From Planctomycetales bacterium (GTDB lineage Bacteria > Planctomycetota > UBA11346): 19,469 bases of DNA. Shown here piece by piece: positions 12,480 to 19,469 of this stretch. Position 1 is the stretch's first letter. Every line of letters begins with the position of its first letter. The stretch lies in NCBI GenBank assembly GCA_025362255.1, contig JANYGY010000079.1, positions 1 through 19,469 of the forward strand, written 5' to 3'. The notes below the pieces were generated by a model. That model made no database searches and was not told the origin of the DNA. It saw nothing but the letters and a program-made list of their open reading frames with translations. The translations under genes and the position numbers were made by a program.

Positions 12480-15358
12480 GGCTCGTCTCCACCCCAGCGC
12501 AAGCGTAATGTCAGCCCGGCGTTGTACTGGTCATAGCGATCACGTTCGCCGGTCAGCAGCACCGCGCCCCATTGCCCCGGAGGTGACAGTTCCAATTCCG
12601 ATTCGATCGTATCGCGACCTTGGCGAGTGGAGTTGCGTCCCCATTCGATGCTGACGCGATCACTGATATCCCTTCCGGCATCGGGATCACTTTCGCCATC
12701 GATGTTGCGCCACGTCTCCTGGCCGAGCCAACCGCCAAGGCGACCGATCGCGGCGCGCTGACCTTGCTCGTCCTGCAATTCGGACGAGGTACTACCGGTC
12801 GTCAGCAAGAGCATTGCATCCTGCTCATCCAGGCCGGTGCCCGAGGCGGTGACGTGCGGCGCCAGCAACGGGCCATCCACCTGGACCTGGACATCGAAGC
12901 GCCGGATGCGAGTTGCCGCGCTCGCGCTGATGCGCGGCTGGAACGGGTCGCCCGGTGCGAAAATCAGCTCCGCGTGGCTCACCTGCAAGGTGCTGAATGG
13001 CAACGTCGCGACGCCTGCCCGCACATCCACCCGGCCCTCGGGCTGGGGCACTGCGCCGGTGCCCCCAAGACGCATGTCGACCTCGCAGGTGGCGTGGCCC
13101 CAACGTGTCACCACGCGAAAACCATCACCGCCCGCCGCGGGTACTGCAGTCGTGATGTGCAGATCGAAACGCATCGCCGACAGCGCCGGCTCGACCATTT
13201 CGAACAACACCACTCGGCTGTCGATCACCGGTCCGCTGGGATCGCGCTTGAGGCTGGTGGTCAAGGACAGCTCGGGGGTCAGCAGCGCATTGGTCACGAC
13301 CACATCCCCCGCCAACTGCAGCTGATCGAGCGGGCCTTGCAGGCGCAGGGCGAGGTCGGCGCGGATCCGGGCATCGTGGCGTTGAACCAGCAGCAGATTG
13401 AGGCCACTCATGGTCAGATCGACGGTCAGCGGAGATTGGGGATTCAGCGCCACGGTTCCGTGTCCACGCAGTGCTTCGCGCCCCAGCTCGGCGCTGAACG
13501 CATCAAGGGTGACCACCGAACCCTTGAGTGACATCTGTGCCGAGCCATTGGTGATGGTCGGAATGTCGGCCGAGATCTTGGCCTCGACCTCACGCACCTG
13601 CACGGATCCGGAGCAGATCGGAGAGCCGGTCGTCCCGCTGACCTCAAGGGCGCCCTGGATCACGCCCTGAAGGTCGCGCACCTTGGGTGCCAACGCCGAA
13701 AAATCCGCGATCTGCGCGTCGTTCAATTCGATCAGGGCGGTCACTGCCCACCGCCTGACATCGCGCCACAACGGCGCGTCAGGCGTGGCGATCGCGACCA
13801 GCTGCGCGGAAAGGCTTTTTTTGTCGGCTATGGATCCGTCGACTACGGCGCTCAACCCGAGCCGGTCGGCGTCCACCCGCACGGTCGCGGCAATCTCGAC
13901 CGGAGGTTTCACCGGAGTCCGAGTGGCATCGGTCGATGGCAGGGCGCGGATGCCACTGAACGCGAATTCGCCGGTGCCCATCAGGGCCGCTGCCGGGCCA
14001 AGGATCTCGCAGCGGCCGGTCAGGCCTCCACCATCGATCCGCCGCTGCGCCGCATCCGGGAGCCACTGCGCCATCGTGGCCCCGCTCAGCTCAAGCCGAA
14101 GATTGGCTGACTCGCCGGCAACGGGCGTCAATCCGGCGAGCCCGCAGGTGAATGGCAGACTGCCTGAAAATGTTCCCTCGCCCCGGCCGAATATTTCCAG
14201 CGCGCCACTGCGGACGTGCAGCCCGCGGAGATCCTGATCGAGACTCAGATCAGCCATCCCGAGAAAGCGGTCGAAGTGCACCACACCGCTGCTGAGGCGC
14301 AGATGCGCGTCTGGTCGCTCCAGCGCACCGCTGAGATCCAGCGTGGCATCGACCAGACCGCTTAACCCAGGGACTTTCAGCAGTGCGAGATCCAGGTCGT
14401 TGCTGCGCACCTGCATCGACCGCACGAGCCAGCCGCCGATTGTCGAACCAGCAGCCTGATGCTGATGGCGCAGTTCAGCGTCAACCACGACCGGCGACAA
14501 TCCCGCAGGAATCTGCGGCAAGGCTAAGCCGGCGAGATTCACGCCCCGCACGCGCACATCGATCTGCGATGGCGTCGCGTGCACCGTCAGGTCGCCGCCG
14601 GCGAGGGTCGCAACCGCGCTGACTTCTTGGCCCGTCGGCCCCAGACGCAGCGTCATGCTCGTCACGGTGATCGTGCCGATCACTGGCAACTGCACCGTCA
14701 GCGGCTCGGCCAGGGCGAGCGAATCGAGCGCCGTGCGCCGCAAACTCACGCGTAGCGGCTGCGGTGGCATCCCGGCCACACTCAACGCGACAACCGTCAC
14801 CGCCACGTGGTCGCCGGACCCGGTGAGCGAGAGTCCGTGGGCGGTGACCTGGTGACTACCGAGTTGAAATGCGAGATCCCCGTCAATCGAGATGTCGGGA
14901 AACATTTCCGGTAACTGGGCGATCACCCCCGGCCACCTAGGGAATTCTGCCGAGGGGGCTGCCACCAAAGGAAAGTCTCCCGAGGCGTTCAGTCCGCTGA
15001 TGTGCACCGAACGCAGCGCGCTGAGGTGCCCGCGCAGCAAGCCGAGGTCATACGTCGCTGCCACGACCGCGGTCTTGATTTGCCAGGATGGAACAGCGCC
15101 AGGTCGGCTGGCGATATCGACTGAGCGTAAAGACGCATCGTGCATCCATCCGCCATCCGCCGAGGCGATCGTCGCGTGGCCATCGAGGTGCGCGTTGATC
15201 GCGTGTGCTACCGAGCGCGCGATCAACGGCCCGAACAGCGCGCTGCGCGCAAACCAGGCGACCGCCCCCATCAGGCACACCACCACGAGCAGGTAGCGCC
15301 ATGCTCGGCGCCAGAATCCGGGCCGTCTGATCAACGGATTTTCATGCGGCTCGTTCAC
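12476..15358 (-). CDS. tamB: TamB-like translocation/assembly or lipid-transport protein (DUF490)
   Basis: A 960-residue AsmA-superfamily protein. A basic N-terminus and one membrane anchor (about residues 21-37, RYLLVVVCLMGAVAWFA) precede a very long periplasmic beta-rich region with the repetitive strand pattern of TamB. The last 200 residues fit DUF490: LPFSTLQVSHAELIFAPGDPFQP, then ASGTGLDEQDAMLLLTTG, VSIEWGRN, and a terminal TLRLRWGGDEP. TamB spans the periplasm and, with TamA, helps outer-membrane protein assembly and phospholipid transport. E. coli TamB is longer (about 1259 residues). The start is GTG 15358 with a GGGTG about nine bases upstream; no better start lies nearby. The stop overlaps the Omp85 start, so the two are translationally coupled. 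The gene order tamB then tamA is the reverse of E. coli. Confidence 0.9.
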   Translation of the reverse strand: MNEPHENPLIRRPGFWRRAWRYLLVVVCLMGAVAWFARSALFGPLIARSVAHAINAHLDGHATIASADGGWMHDASLRSVDIASRPGAVPSWQIKTAVVAATYDLGLLRGHLSALRSVHISGLNASGDFPLVAAPSAEFPRWPGVIAQLPEMFPDISIDGDLAFQLGSHQVTAHGLSLTGSGDHVAVTVVALSVAGMPPQPLRVSLRRTALDSLALAEPLTVQLPVIGTITVTSMTLRLGPTGQEVSAVATLAGGDLTVHATPSQIDVRVRGVNLAGLALPQIPAGLSPVVVDAELRHQHQAAGSTIGGWLVRSMQVRSNDLDLALLKVPGLSGLVDATLDLSGALERPDAHLRLSSGVVHFDRFLGMADLSLDQDLRGLHVRSGALEIFGRGEGTFSGSLPFTCGLAGLTPVAGESANLRLELSGATMAQWLPDAAQRRIDGGGLTGRCEILGPAAALMGTGEFAFSGIRALPSTDATRTPVKPPVEIAATVRVDADRLGLSAVVDGSIADKKSLSAQLVAIATPDAPLWRDVRRWAVTALIELNDAQIADFSALAPKVRDLQGVIQGALEVSGTTGSPICSGSVQVREVEAKISADIPTITNGSAQMSLKGSVVTLDAFSAELGREALRGHGTVALNPQSPLTVDLTMSGLNLLLVQRHDARIRADLALRLQGPLDQLQLAGDVVVTNALLTPELSLTTSLKRDPSGPVIDSRVVLFEMVEPALSAMRFDLHITTAVPAAGGDGFRVVTRWGHATCEVDMRLGGTGAVPQPEGRVDVRAGVATLPFSTLQVSHAELIFAPGDPFQPRISASAATRIRRFDVQVQVDGPLLAPHVTASGTGLDEQDAMLLLTTGSTSSELQDEQGQRAAIGRLGGWLGQETWRNIDGESDPDAGRDISDRVSIEWGRNSTRQGRDTIESELELSPPGQWGAVLLTGERDRYDQYNAGLTLRLRWGGDEP

Positions 15359-15474
15359 CGGGGTTCACCCAGCATGACTGGTCGCGGTGCCTCCGCCCAA
15401 GAATCGCATCGGCGAACCATGCGCGGATGCTAGCGATGCTCACGAAATCGCAGCCTCGACCTCGATCCAACGGA

Positions 15475-16662
15475 TCAGGCCGGGACCGCAGGTGCGCTGC
15501 GCACTTTCCAGCGTTTCAAAATCGCCAGGGCGCGCTCGCAGGCGGCCTCGTCAAAGGTGGTGATGTCGCGCTGGGTTCCCAGGCCGTCCGGCATCGCCAA
15601 GGTCAATTCACCGCCGAGGTGTTCGCGAAATTGCTCAAGCCCGGCGTACACCAGACGGCGACCTTGGGCATCGCGCAGCTCGAGAATCTCGTCCCACAGG
15701 CGGAAGCCCACTCCGGCCAAAATCCCCAGGCCCAGCTCGGCTTCCGCAGTGGTGATCCGCCCCAGCTCGACGGCATACAGCAGATCGATCGCCACTCCGA
15801 TCGCGACTGCTTCGCCGTGGAGCAGGCGGTGGGCAGTGAGGACTTCGAGGCGATGCGCCGACCAATGACCGAAATCGAGTGGCCGCGAACTGCCTTGTTC
15901 AAAGGGATCCCCGGCGCGGGTGATATGATCGAGGTGCAATTCAGCCGAGCGCAGCACCACCCGTTCAAGGGCGGCCAGATCGCGGGCGGCGATGCGTGGC
16001 GCCAGGGTGACCAGCTCATGCATGAACGCGGCGTCCTTGATCGCGGCGACCTTGACCGCCTCGGCCACGCCAGCGCGCCAGCTGCGGTCGTCCTGGGCTT
16101 CGAGGAATCGGCTGTCGTTGATGATCGCTCGCGGCGGGGTGAATGTGCCGAGGAAATTCTTGGCGCCAAAAGCGTTGATCGCGTTTTTGACTCCGAGTCC
16201 GGCATCGCCTTGCGCGAGGGTGGTTGTCGGCAGCCGGATCTGGCGGATGCCGCGATGGACCAGCGACGCGGCGAAGCCCACCGCATCGAGCACCGCGCCG
16301 CCGCCGATGATCACGATGTAGCTGTGCCGGCAGATGCCGAGGTCGTGGCAGGTGCGCCCGACCCGCTCGACGATCGCGAAGCTGCCCTTGGCAGATTCAC
16401 CACCCGCGACGATCTCGGGCGCGGCCGCCAGGCAGATGCCGCGCGCTTCGTGGACCGTGAACCAAGCGTGGATCTGGCGCGGCAGATGAGGAAACGCGGC
16501 GAGGACCTTTTCATCGATGTAGATCAGGGCGCGCGCCGGGCGATCCCCAGCAGGCGGCGCCAGGACGTCGGCCAGGATCTGATTGTCCGGGGCGAAGACG
16601 TCGCGCGTGACGTGCACGTCGAAACGGTAATCGACCTGAAAAGCGAGGTGGATGGTGGTCAT
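15475..16662 (-). CDS. eboD: EboD-type 3-dehydroquinate synthase-like sugar-phosphate cyclase
   Basis: A 395-residue sugar-phosphate cyclase, an NAD- and zinc-dependent fold shared with 3-dehydroquinate synthase. The NAD loop GGGAVLD is at 120-126. Likely zinc ligands are E201 (in GVAEAVK), H270 (in GHWSAH) and H282 (in LHGEAVAIG). The segments IRLPTTTLAQGDAG, GVKNAINAFGAKNFLGTF and GDPFEQGSSRPLDFGHW are diagnostic for the EboD branch; ordinary AroB has GGKT where this has GVKN. EboD belongs to the ebo cluster, linked in cyanobacteria to export of a scytonemin precursor, but its own product is unsettled. No other ebo gene is in the window. There is no clear ribosome binding site before ATG 16662. 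The gene lies 116 bases upstream of tamB on the same strand and could be cotranscribed. Confidence 0.85.
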   Translation of the reverse strand: MTTIHLAFQVDYRFDVHVTRDVFAPDNQILADVLAPPAGDRPARALIYIDEKVLAAFPHLPRQIHAWFTVHEARGICLAAAPEIVAGGESAKGSFAIVERVGRTCHDLGICRHSYIVIIGGGAVLDAVGFAASLVHRGIRQIRLPTTTLAQGDAGLGVKNAINAFGAKNFLGTFTPPRAIINDSRFLEAQDDRSWRAGVAEAVKVAAIKDAAFMHELVTLAPRIAARDLAALERVVLRSAELHLDHITRAGDPFEQGSSRPLDFGHWSAHRLEVLTAHRLLHGEAVAIGVAIDLLYAVELGRITTAEAELGLGILAGVGFRLWDEILELRDAQGRRLVYAGLEQFREHLGGELTLAMPDGLGTQRDITTFDEAACERALAILKRWKVRSAPAVPA

Positions 16663-16739
16663 GTCAGTTCAACGTTAAAAAATCATCTTGGTTCATCGAT
16701 GATGAGGAACGCCAAATGCGGAAACATTCATCGAACCTC

Positions 16740-16789
16740 CTCAGACGGACTCAGACGGACTCAGTCGGATTCCGACGGACTCCGACGAA
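16740..16789. repeat. five tandem 10-bp direct repeats between divergent genes
   Basis: Five consecutive 10-base units read CTCAGACGGA, CTCAGACGGA, CTCAGTCGGA, TTCCGACGGA, CTCCGACGAA. The first two are identical and later units drift. They lie in the 215-base region between the divergent eboD and transglutaminase starts. A 10-base period puts each unit on nearly the same face of the helix, which would suit cooperative protein binding, but slipped-strand simple repeats would look the same. Confidence 0.75.
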
Positions 16790-16877
16790 ACAGGAGTACA
16801 CGGCAAGGCGCAGAGATCTGAGTCCTTTGGGCAGGTGGGCGCTACCCATCAGCGTTCAGGTCATGTAGGACTTAGGG

Positions 16878-18272
16878 ATGCGCTTCCTGCTGTTGCTAAC
16901 CGTGTGCTGTGTGCATCTCTCACTTGCGGCCGAAGACCTGTGGTTTTCAGGGACGTTGGCGGGTCAGCCGTTGGCGACCTTGCACCAGAGTGCGCGGACG
17001 TTGCCGGATGGTCGAAACGAACTGACGGTCGAGATGCTGATGGTGATCAAGCGCTCGCTGCCCGGGCAACCCGAGTTCCGCATGGTGATGCGCGATACTC
17101 AGGTTTTCGTCGAGGGTCCTGACGGGACGATCAGCGGATTTCGCTTCGATCGCGATGAGAACGGCAGCATCTCAAGCGCCGTCGGTGCGGTCGCCAGCGA
17201 CCCGGCATCCGGTGAGACGAAGGTCACCGGTACGCTGGCGCGACTTGGCCGGACGACGCCGATTCTGCTCACCTTGAAGCCCGGCGTGCGTCTGTTGGGC
17301 GATGAGGCGTCACGGAAATCACTGGTCGAGCTTGCCACCGCCGCGGGTACCGTCGCCGGCAGCCAGACCAAGTTCACCACGCTTGGCCTGATTGGAAATC
17401 AGGTGGCGGTGATCACCAGCACCGCCACGTGGCTGGCGACCAAGGGCAATCAGCATAATTTCAATGTGCTGATGGACCTGATGCCGTTGCCGATGGTGAT
17501 GCGCTTGGACCGGAAAGGCAATCTGGTCGGAATGACGATGAATCTGGGAATGATGGTCATGGAGTTCAAACCCAGCGACGGCCCGATGGCACTGCTTGGC
17601 GCCGAACTGCCGCCCACCGGACTGGTCGCCAAAGCCGGGCCGCCGCCGGGGCGCGGGCCGATCAATCGCCTGCGCATCCCCGCCGGCCCGGCGCTGCCCG
17701 AAGACCCATTCCAACGCGAAGAATCCGGCGTCGTCACCTTGGCGGCTGAATCAGCACCGAATGTCCTGGCGCCAGCCGCACGGGCTCAATTCCTCGCCCC
17801 CACGGGGCAGCTCGAATTAGATGACCCGGCCCTGCGCGCCTGGGTCGACGCAGCGATCGGCGAGGGCACCGAAATGCAACGTGCCGAGCGGCTGCGTCTG
17901 GCGGTGCGCTCGCACATCACCACCAAGGATCTCGGCAAAGGCGACGCCTCGGCGCTTGAAACCTTCCGCACTCGGCAAGGCGACTGCACCGAACATGCCA
18001 CGCTGCTCGCCGCCGCCTTGCGCATCGCCGGCATTCCCGCGCGGATCCAGGTCGGCCTGGTCTATGCCACCGATTATGGCGGTTGGGTCGGCCACGCCTG
18101 GAATCAGGCGTACATCGACGATCGCTGGCAGCATCTGGACAGTGCCTATCCAGGAATCCCACGGTCGTGCTATCTCGGCCTCGGCTTTTCCGACGGCTTG
18201 CAGACCGGCGCGGCCCTGATGGTGCAGCTCAATCGCTTCGTCGGTTCGACCGTGACCGTTCTCGCGGAATGA
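16878..18272 (+). CDS. secreted transglutaminase-like (papain-fold) protein
   Basis: A 464-residue exported protein. The signal peptide MRFLLLLTVCCVHLSLAAE probably cleaves after residue 18. The start is supported by AGGA seven bases before ATG 16878. The C-terminal third (about 315-464) is a transglutaminase-like domain with the full triad: Cys370 in RQGDCTEHA, His406 in GHAWNQAY and Asp421 in HLDSAYPG. Bacterial members act as peptidases or amidases or transfer acyl groups, often on envelope proteins. The first ~290 residues form a beta-rich region I do not recognise, with many Met residues at 199-240 (LMPLPMVMRLD, NLGMMVMEF) and a Pro/Gly linker at 245-275. The plan resembles large families of secreted transglutaminases in PVC and related bacteria. 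It lies 75 bases upstream of the next secreted protein on the same strand, so they may form an operon. Confidence 0.85.
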   Translation: MRFLLLLTVCCVHLSLAAEDLWFSGTLAGQPLATLHQSARTLPDGRNELTVEMLMVIKRSLPGQPEFRMVMRDTQVFVEGPDGTISGFRFDRDENGSISSAVGAVASDPASGETKVTGTLARLGRTTPILLTLKPGVRLLGDEASRKSLVELATAAGTVAGSQTKFTTLGLIGNQVAVITSTATWLATKGNQHNFNVLMDLMPLPMVMRLDRKGNLVGMTMNLGMMVMEFKPSDGPMALLGAELPPTGLVAKAGPPPGRGPINRLRIPAGPALPEDPFQREESGVVTLAAESAPNVLAPAARAQFLAPTGQLELDDPALRAWVDAAIGEGTEMQRAERLRLAVRSHITTKDLGKGDASALETFRTRQGDCTEHATLLAAALRIAGIPARIQVGLVYATDYGGWVGHAWNQAYIDDRWQHLDSAYPGIPRSCYLGLGFSDGLQTGAALMVQLNRFVGSTVTVLAE

Positions 18273-18328
18273 CCGTCGGAGGTTTGAGCTCGTCATTTCG
18301 CAGCTCAAGCCATCGCCAGATCGATCCG

Positions 18329-18345
18329 ACTGAGGTACCCTCAGT
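18329..18345 (+). promoter_or_regulatory. hairpin covering the ribosome binding site of the last gene
   Basis: ACTGAGG-TAC-CCTCAGT has seven-base arms around three bases and ends two bases before the ATG at 18348. The only Shine-Dalgarno-like bases (GAGG, 18332-18335) lie in its left arm, 12 bases from the ATG. It could fold in RNA and limit translation, or be a DNA operator. No T-run follows, so it is a poor terminator for the gene before it. Confidence 0.45.
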
Positions 18346-18347
18346 GC

Positions 18348-19469
18348 ATGTTCACTGAAATACAGCCTAAGGCCCGACCTCTTCCTGGCCTCGCGGCAGG
18401 TACCTGGGCGACGGTCTTCATCGCCCTAATGCTGATGACCTCGCACGTCGAAGGCGCCACCGCCGAGCCGTCGTTGCGCCTGCCGACAACGGTGCCGCCG
18501 GTCATCGGCGCGTGGTTTCCGCAAGAGCGTGAGATGGTGGCCGATGGCTACCGTGAATACCTGGATGCGGCCATCGCCCACGCGCCGTTCACCTTGCTGA
18601 CCACGACGATGCGCTGCCCCAATCGTCAGATGGTCGAGCCTGCGGTGCATGACTGGCTCAAGCAGGCGGTGATCTACGCCAAGCAGGGTGGTCTCGGCGT
18701 GGCGTTGGAGTTCGATCCACGGCACTCGATTCCAACGTTCAAGCAGCGCTATCCCGACGAGTTGCAAGAGCGCCTGTGGCTGACCGAAATCGATCTCGGC
18801 GGCAGCGACACCGTCGCCACGCAGGTGACTTATTCCAACAATCACGGCGACGCGATTGCCGGCGTCGATGCCACCGGGATGCGCTTGGAGCGGGTGTACT
18901 CCTATGTGCGCACGGGTTCGGCCGCGATCGACGCGGGCAGCGTGCAGGACATCACTGCCACGTGCACGCCTGGGCAGGCAACACGGAACACCTTGGCGTT
19001 GACCGTGCCCTCCGCGGGTGGGCGCAAAGCCTGCGTCATCGTGCGCGTGACCTTCGATTATCCGTCAGTATTCGGCCCGCATCTCATCGCCTTCGAGGCC
19101 GAAACGATGCGCCAATATGCCGACGTGCCATTGGCCGGGGCGATGAAGGATGAGTGGGGTTTCCCCGCCGCCCACGACGGCAACCCCACCAAGAATGGCT
19201 ACTGGTTTTCGCGCCATCAGGCCGAGGCCTATGCCAAGCTCAGCGGTGGCCGCGAGCTGGTGCGCGACAGCCTGCTGATGTGGCTGGGCGAAGCCGGTCG
19301 CGAGGCCGAACGCCAAGCGGCGGTCAATCAGGTCATGGAGCTGCACCGCGCACGCTGCAGCGAGATCGAACAGGCATTCTATCGCACCACCAAAGAGGTG
19401 TTCGGCGCCACCGCGTTTGTCGGCACGCACGACACCGTCTTCCCGTATCCCGACGCCCGTGAGTTCGAG
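18348..19469 (+). CDS. secreted protein, possibly a TIM-barrel glycoside hydrolase (3' end outside window)
   Basis: The frame stays open for 374 codons from ATG 18348 to the last base, so the protein is truncated by the window edge. Residues 18-32 are hydrophobic and a signal peptidase site fits after ATA (residue 39). The mature part begins PPVIGAWFPQEREMVADGYREYLDAA and then has a segment, AVIYAKQGGLGVALEFDPRH, typical of a beta/alpha barrel. A beta-rich insertion (about 140-240) follows, then FEAETMRQYADVPLAGAMKDEWGFP, where the acidic residues near the end could be catalytic. GYWFSRHQAEAYA and AFVGTHDTVFPYPDAREFE end the visible part. I recognise the style of large secreted glycoside-hydrolase-like proteins of PVC bacteria but cannot name a family. 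It follows the transglutaminase gene by 75 bases on the same strand. Confidence 0.7.
   Translation, partial: MFTEIQPKARPLPGLAAGTWATVFIALMLMTSHVEGATAEPSLRLPTTVPPVIGAWFPQEREMVADGYREYLDAAIAHAPFTLLTTTMRCPNRQMVEPAVHDWLKQAVIYAKQGGLGVALEFDPRHSIPTFKQRYPDELQERLWLTEIDLGGSDTVATQVTYSNNHGDAIAGVDATGMRLERVYSYVRTGSAAIDAGSVQDITATCTPGQATRNTLALTVPSAGGRKACVIVRVTFDYPSVFGPHLIAFEAETMRQYADVPLAGAMKDEWGFPAAHDGNPTKNGYWFSRHQAEAYAKLSGGRELVRDSLLMWLGEAGREAERQAAVNQVMELHRARCSEIEQAFYRTTKEVFGATAFVGTHDTVFPYPDAREFE

Noticed and set aside
15464..15476. GATCC-AAC-GGATC hairpin as an eboD terminator
   Set aside because: The arms are five bases, overlap the stop codon and lack a T-run.
16740..16789. CRISPR array
   Set aside because: Units are 10 bases with no spacers between them; no cas gene is present.
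15427..16821. 464-residue plus-strand frame opposite eboD
   Set aside because: It mirrors the eboD gene on the other strand, with no ribosome binding site or recognisable domain.

Overview
The window is GC-rich DNA from a diderm bacterium, most likely of the Planctomycetota-Verrucomicrobiota-Lentisphaerota (PVC) group. The outer membrane is shown by an Omp85 protein, a TamB-like protein, a lipoprotein and a YdbH/YnbE/YdbL set. The PVC placement is an inference from short palindromic intergenic repeats of the CATGGGCG-CGCCCATG type, an EboD-type cyclase, a NUDT22-like Nudix protein and several secreted proteins of unfamiliar type. No rRNA, tRNA, CRISPR array, transposase or phage gene was seen, and once the small gene at 732-848 is counted no gene-free stretch exceeds 300 bases.

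Layout. (1) 1-1073: a repeat fragment at the edge, a small protein (166-498) resembling the C-terminal helix of flagellar rod proteins, a 38-residue single-pass membrane protein on the minus strand (732-848), and sparse intergenic DNA. (2) 1074-5025, plus strand: ychF, a cluster of palindromic repeats, and a large cytoplasmic GH38 alpha-mannosidase. (3) 5051-8843, minus strand: a compact operon, NUDT22-like Nudix hydrolase -> ydbH -> ynbE -> ydbL. (4) 8951-10381, plus strand: an alpha/beta-hydrolase with an extra C-terminal domain, divergent from the Nudix operon. (5) 10410-16662, minus strand: eboD-type sugar-phosphate cyclase -> tamB -> Omp85 (tamA-like), the last two overlapping by four bases. 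(6) 16878-19469, plus strand: a secreted transglutaminase-like protein, then a secreted protein cut by the window end that resembles TIM-barrel glycoside hydrolases.

How the genes may work together. Both minus-strand blocks are built around AsmA-superfamily proteins (YdbH and TamB), which in Escherichia coli act as partly redundant bridges for phospholipid movement between the inner and outer membranes. Each sits with its expected outer-membrane partner (YnbE lipoprotein plus YdbL; Omp85). Finding both bridge systems within about 10 kb, one led by a Nudix hydrolase and the other preceded by an EboD-type enzyme, is the most interesting feature here: it suggests an envelope-biogenesis neighbourhood. 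The functional link between the blocks is inference from proximity and strand only.

Several start codons were moved from the longest reading frame to better-supported internal ones (mannosidase, Nudix, ynbE, ydbL and the first small gene); the reason is given in each entry.
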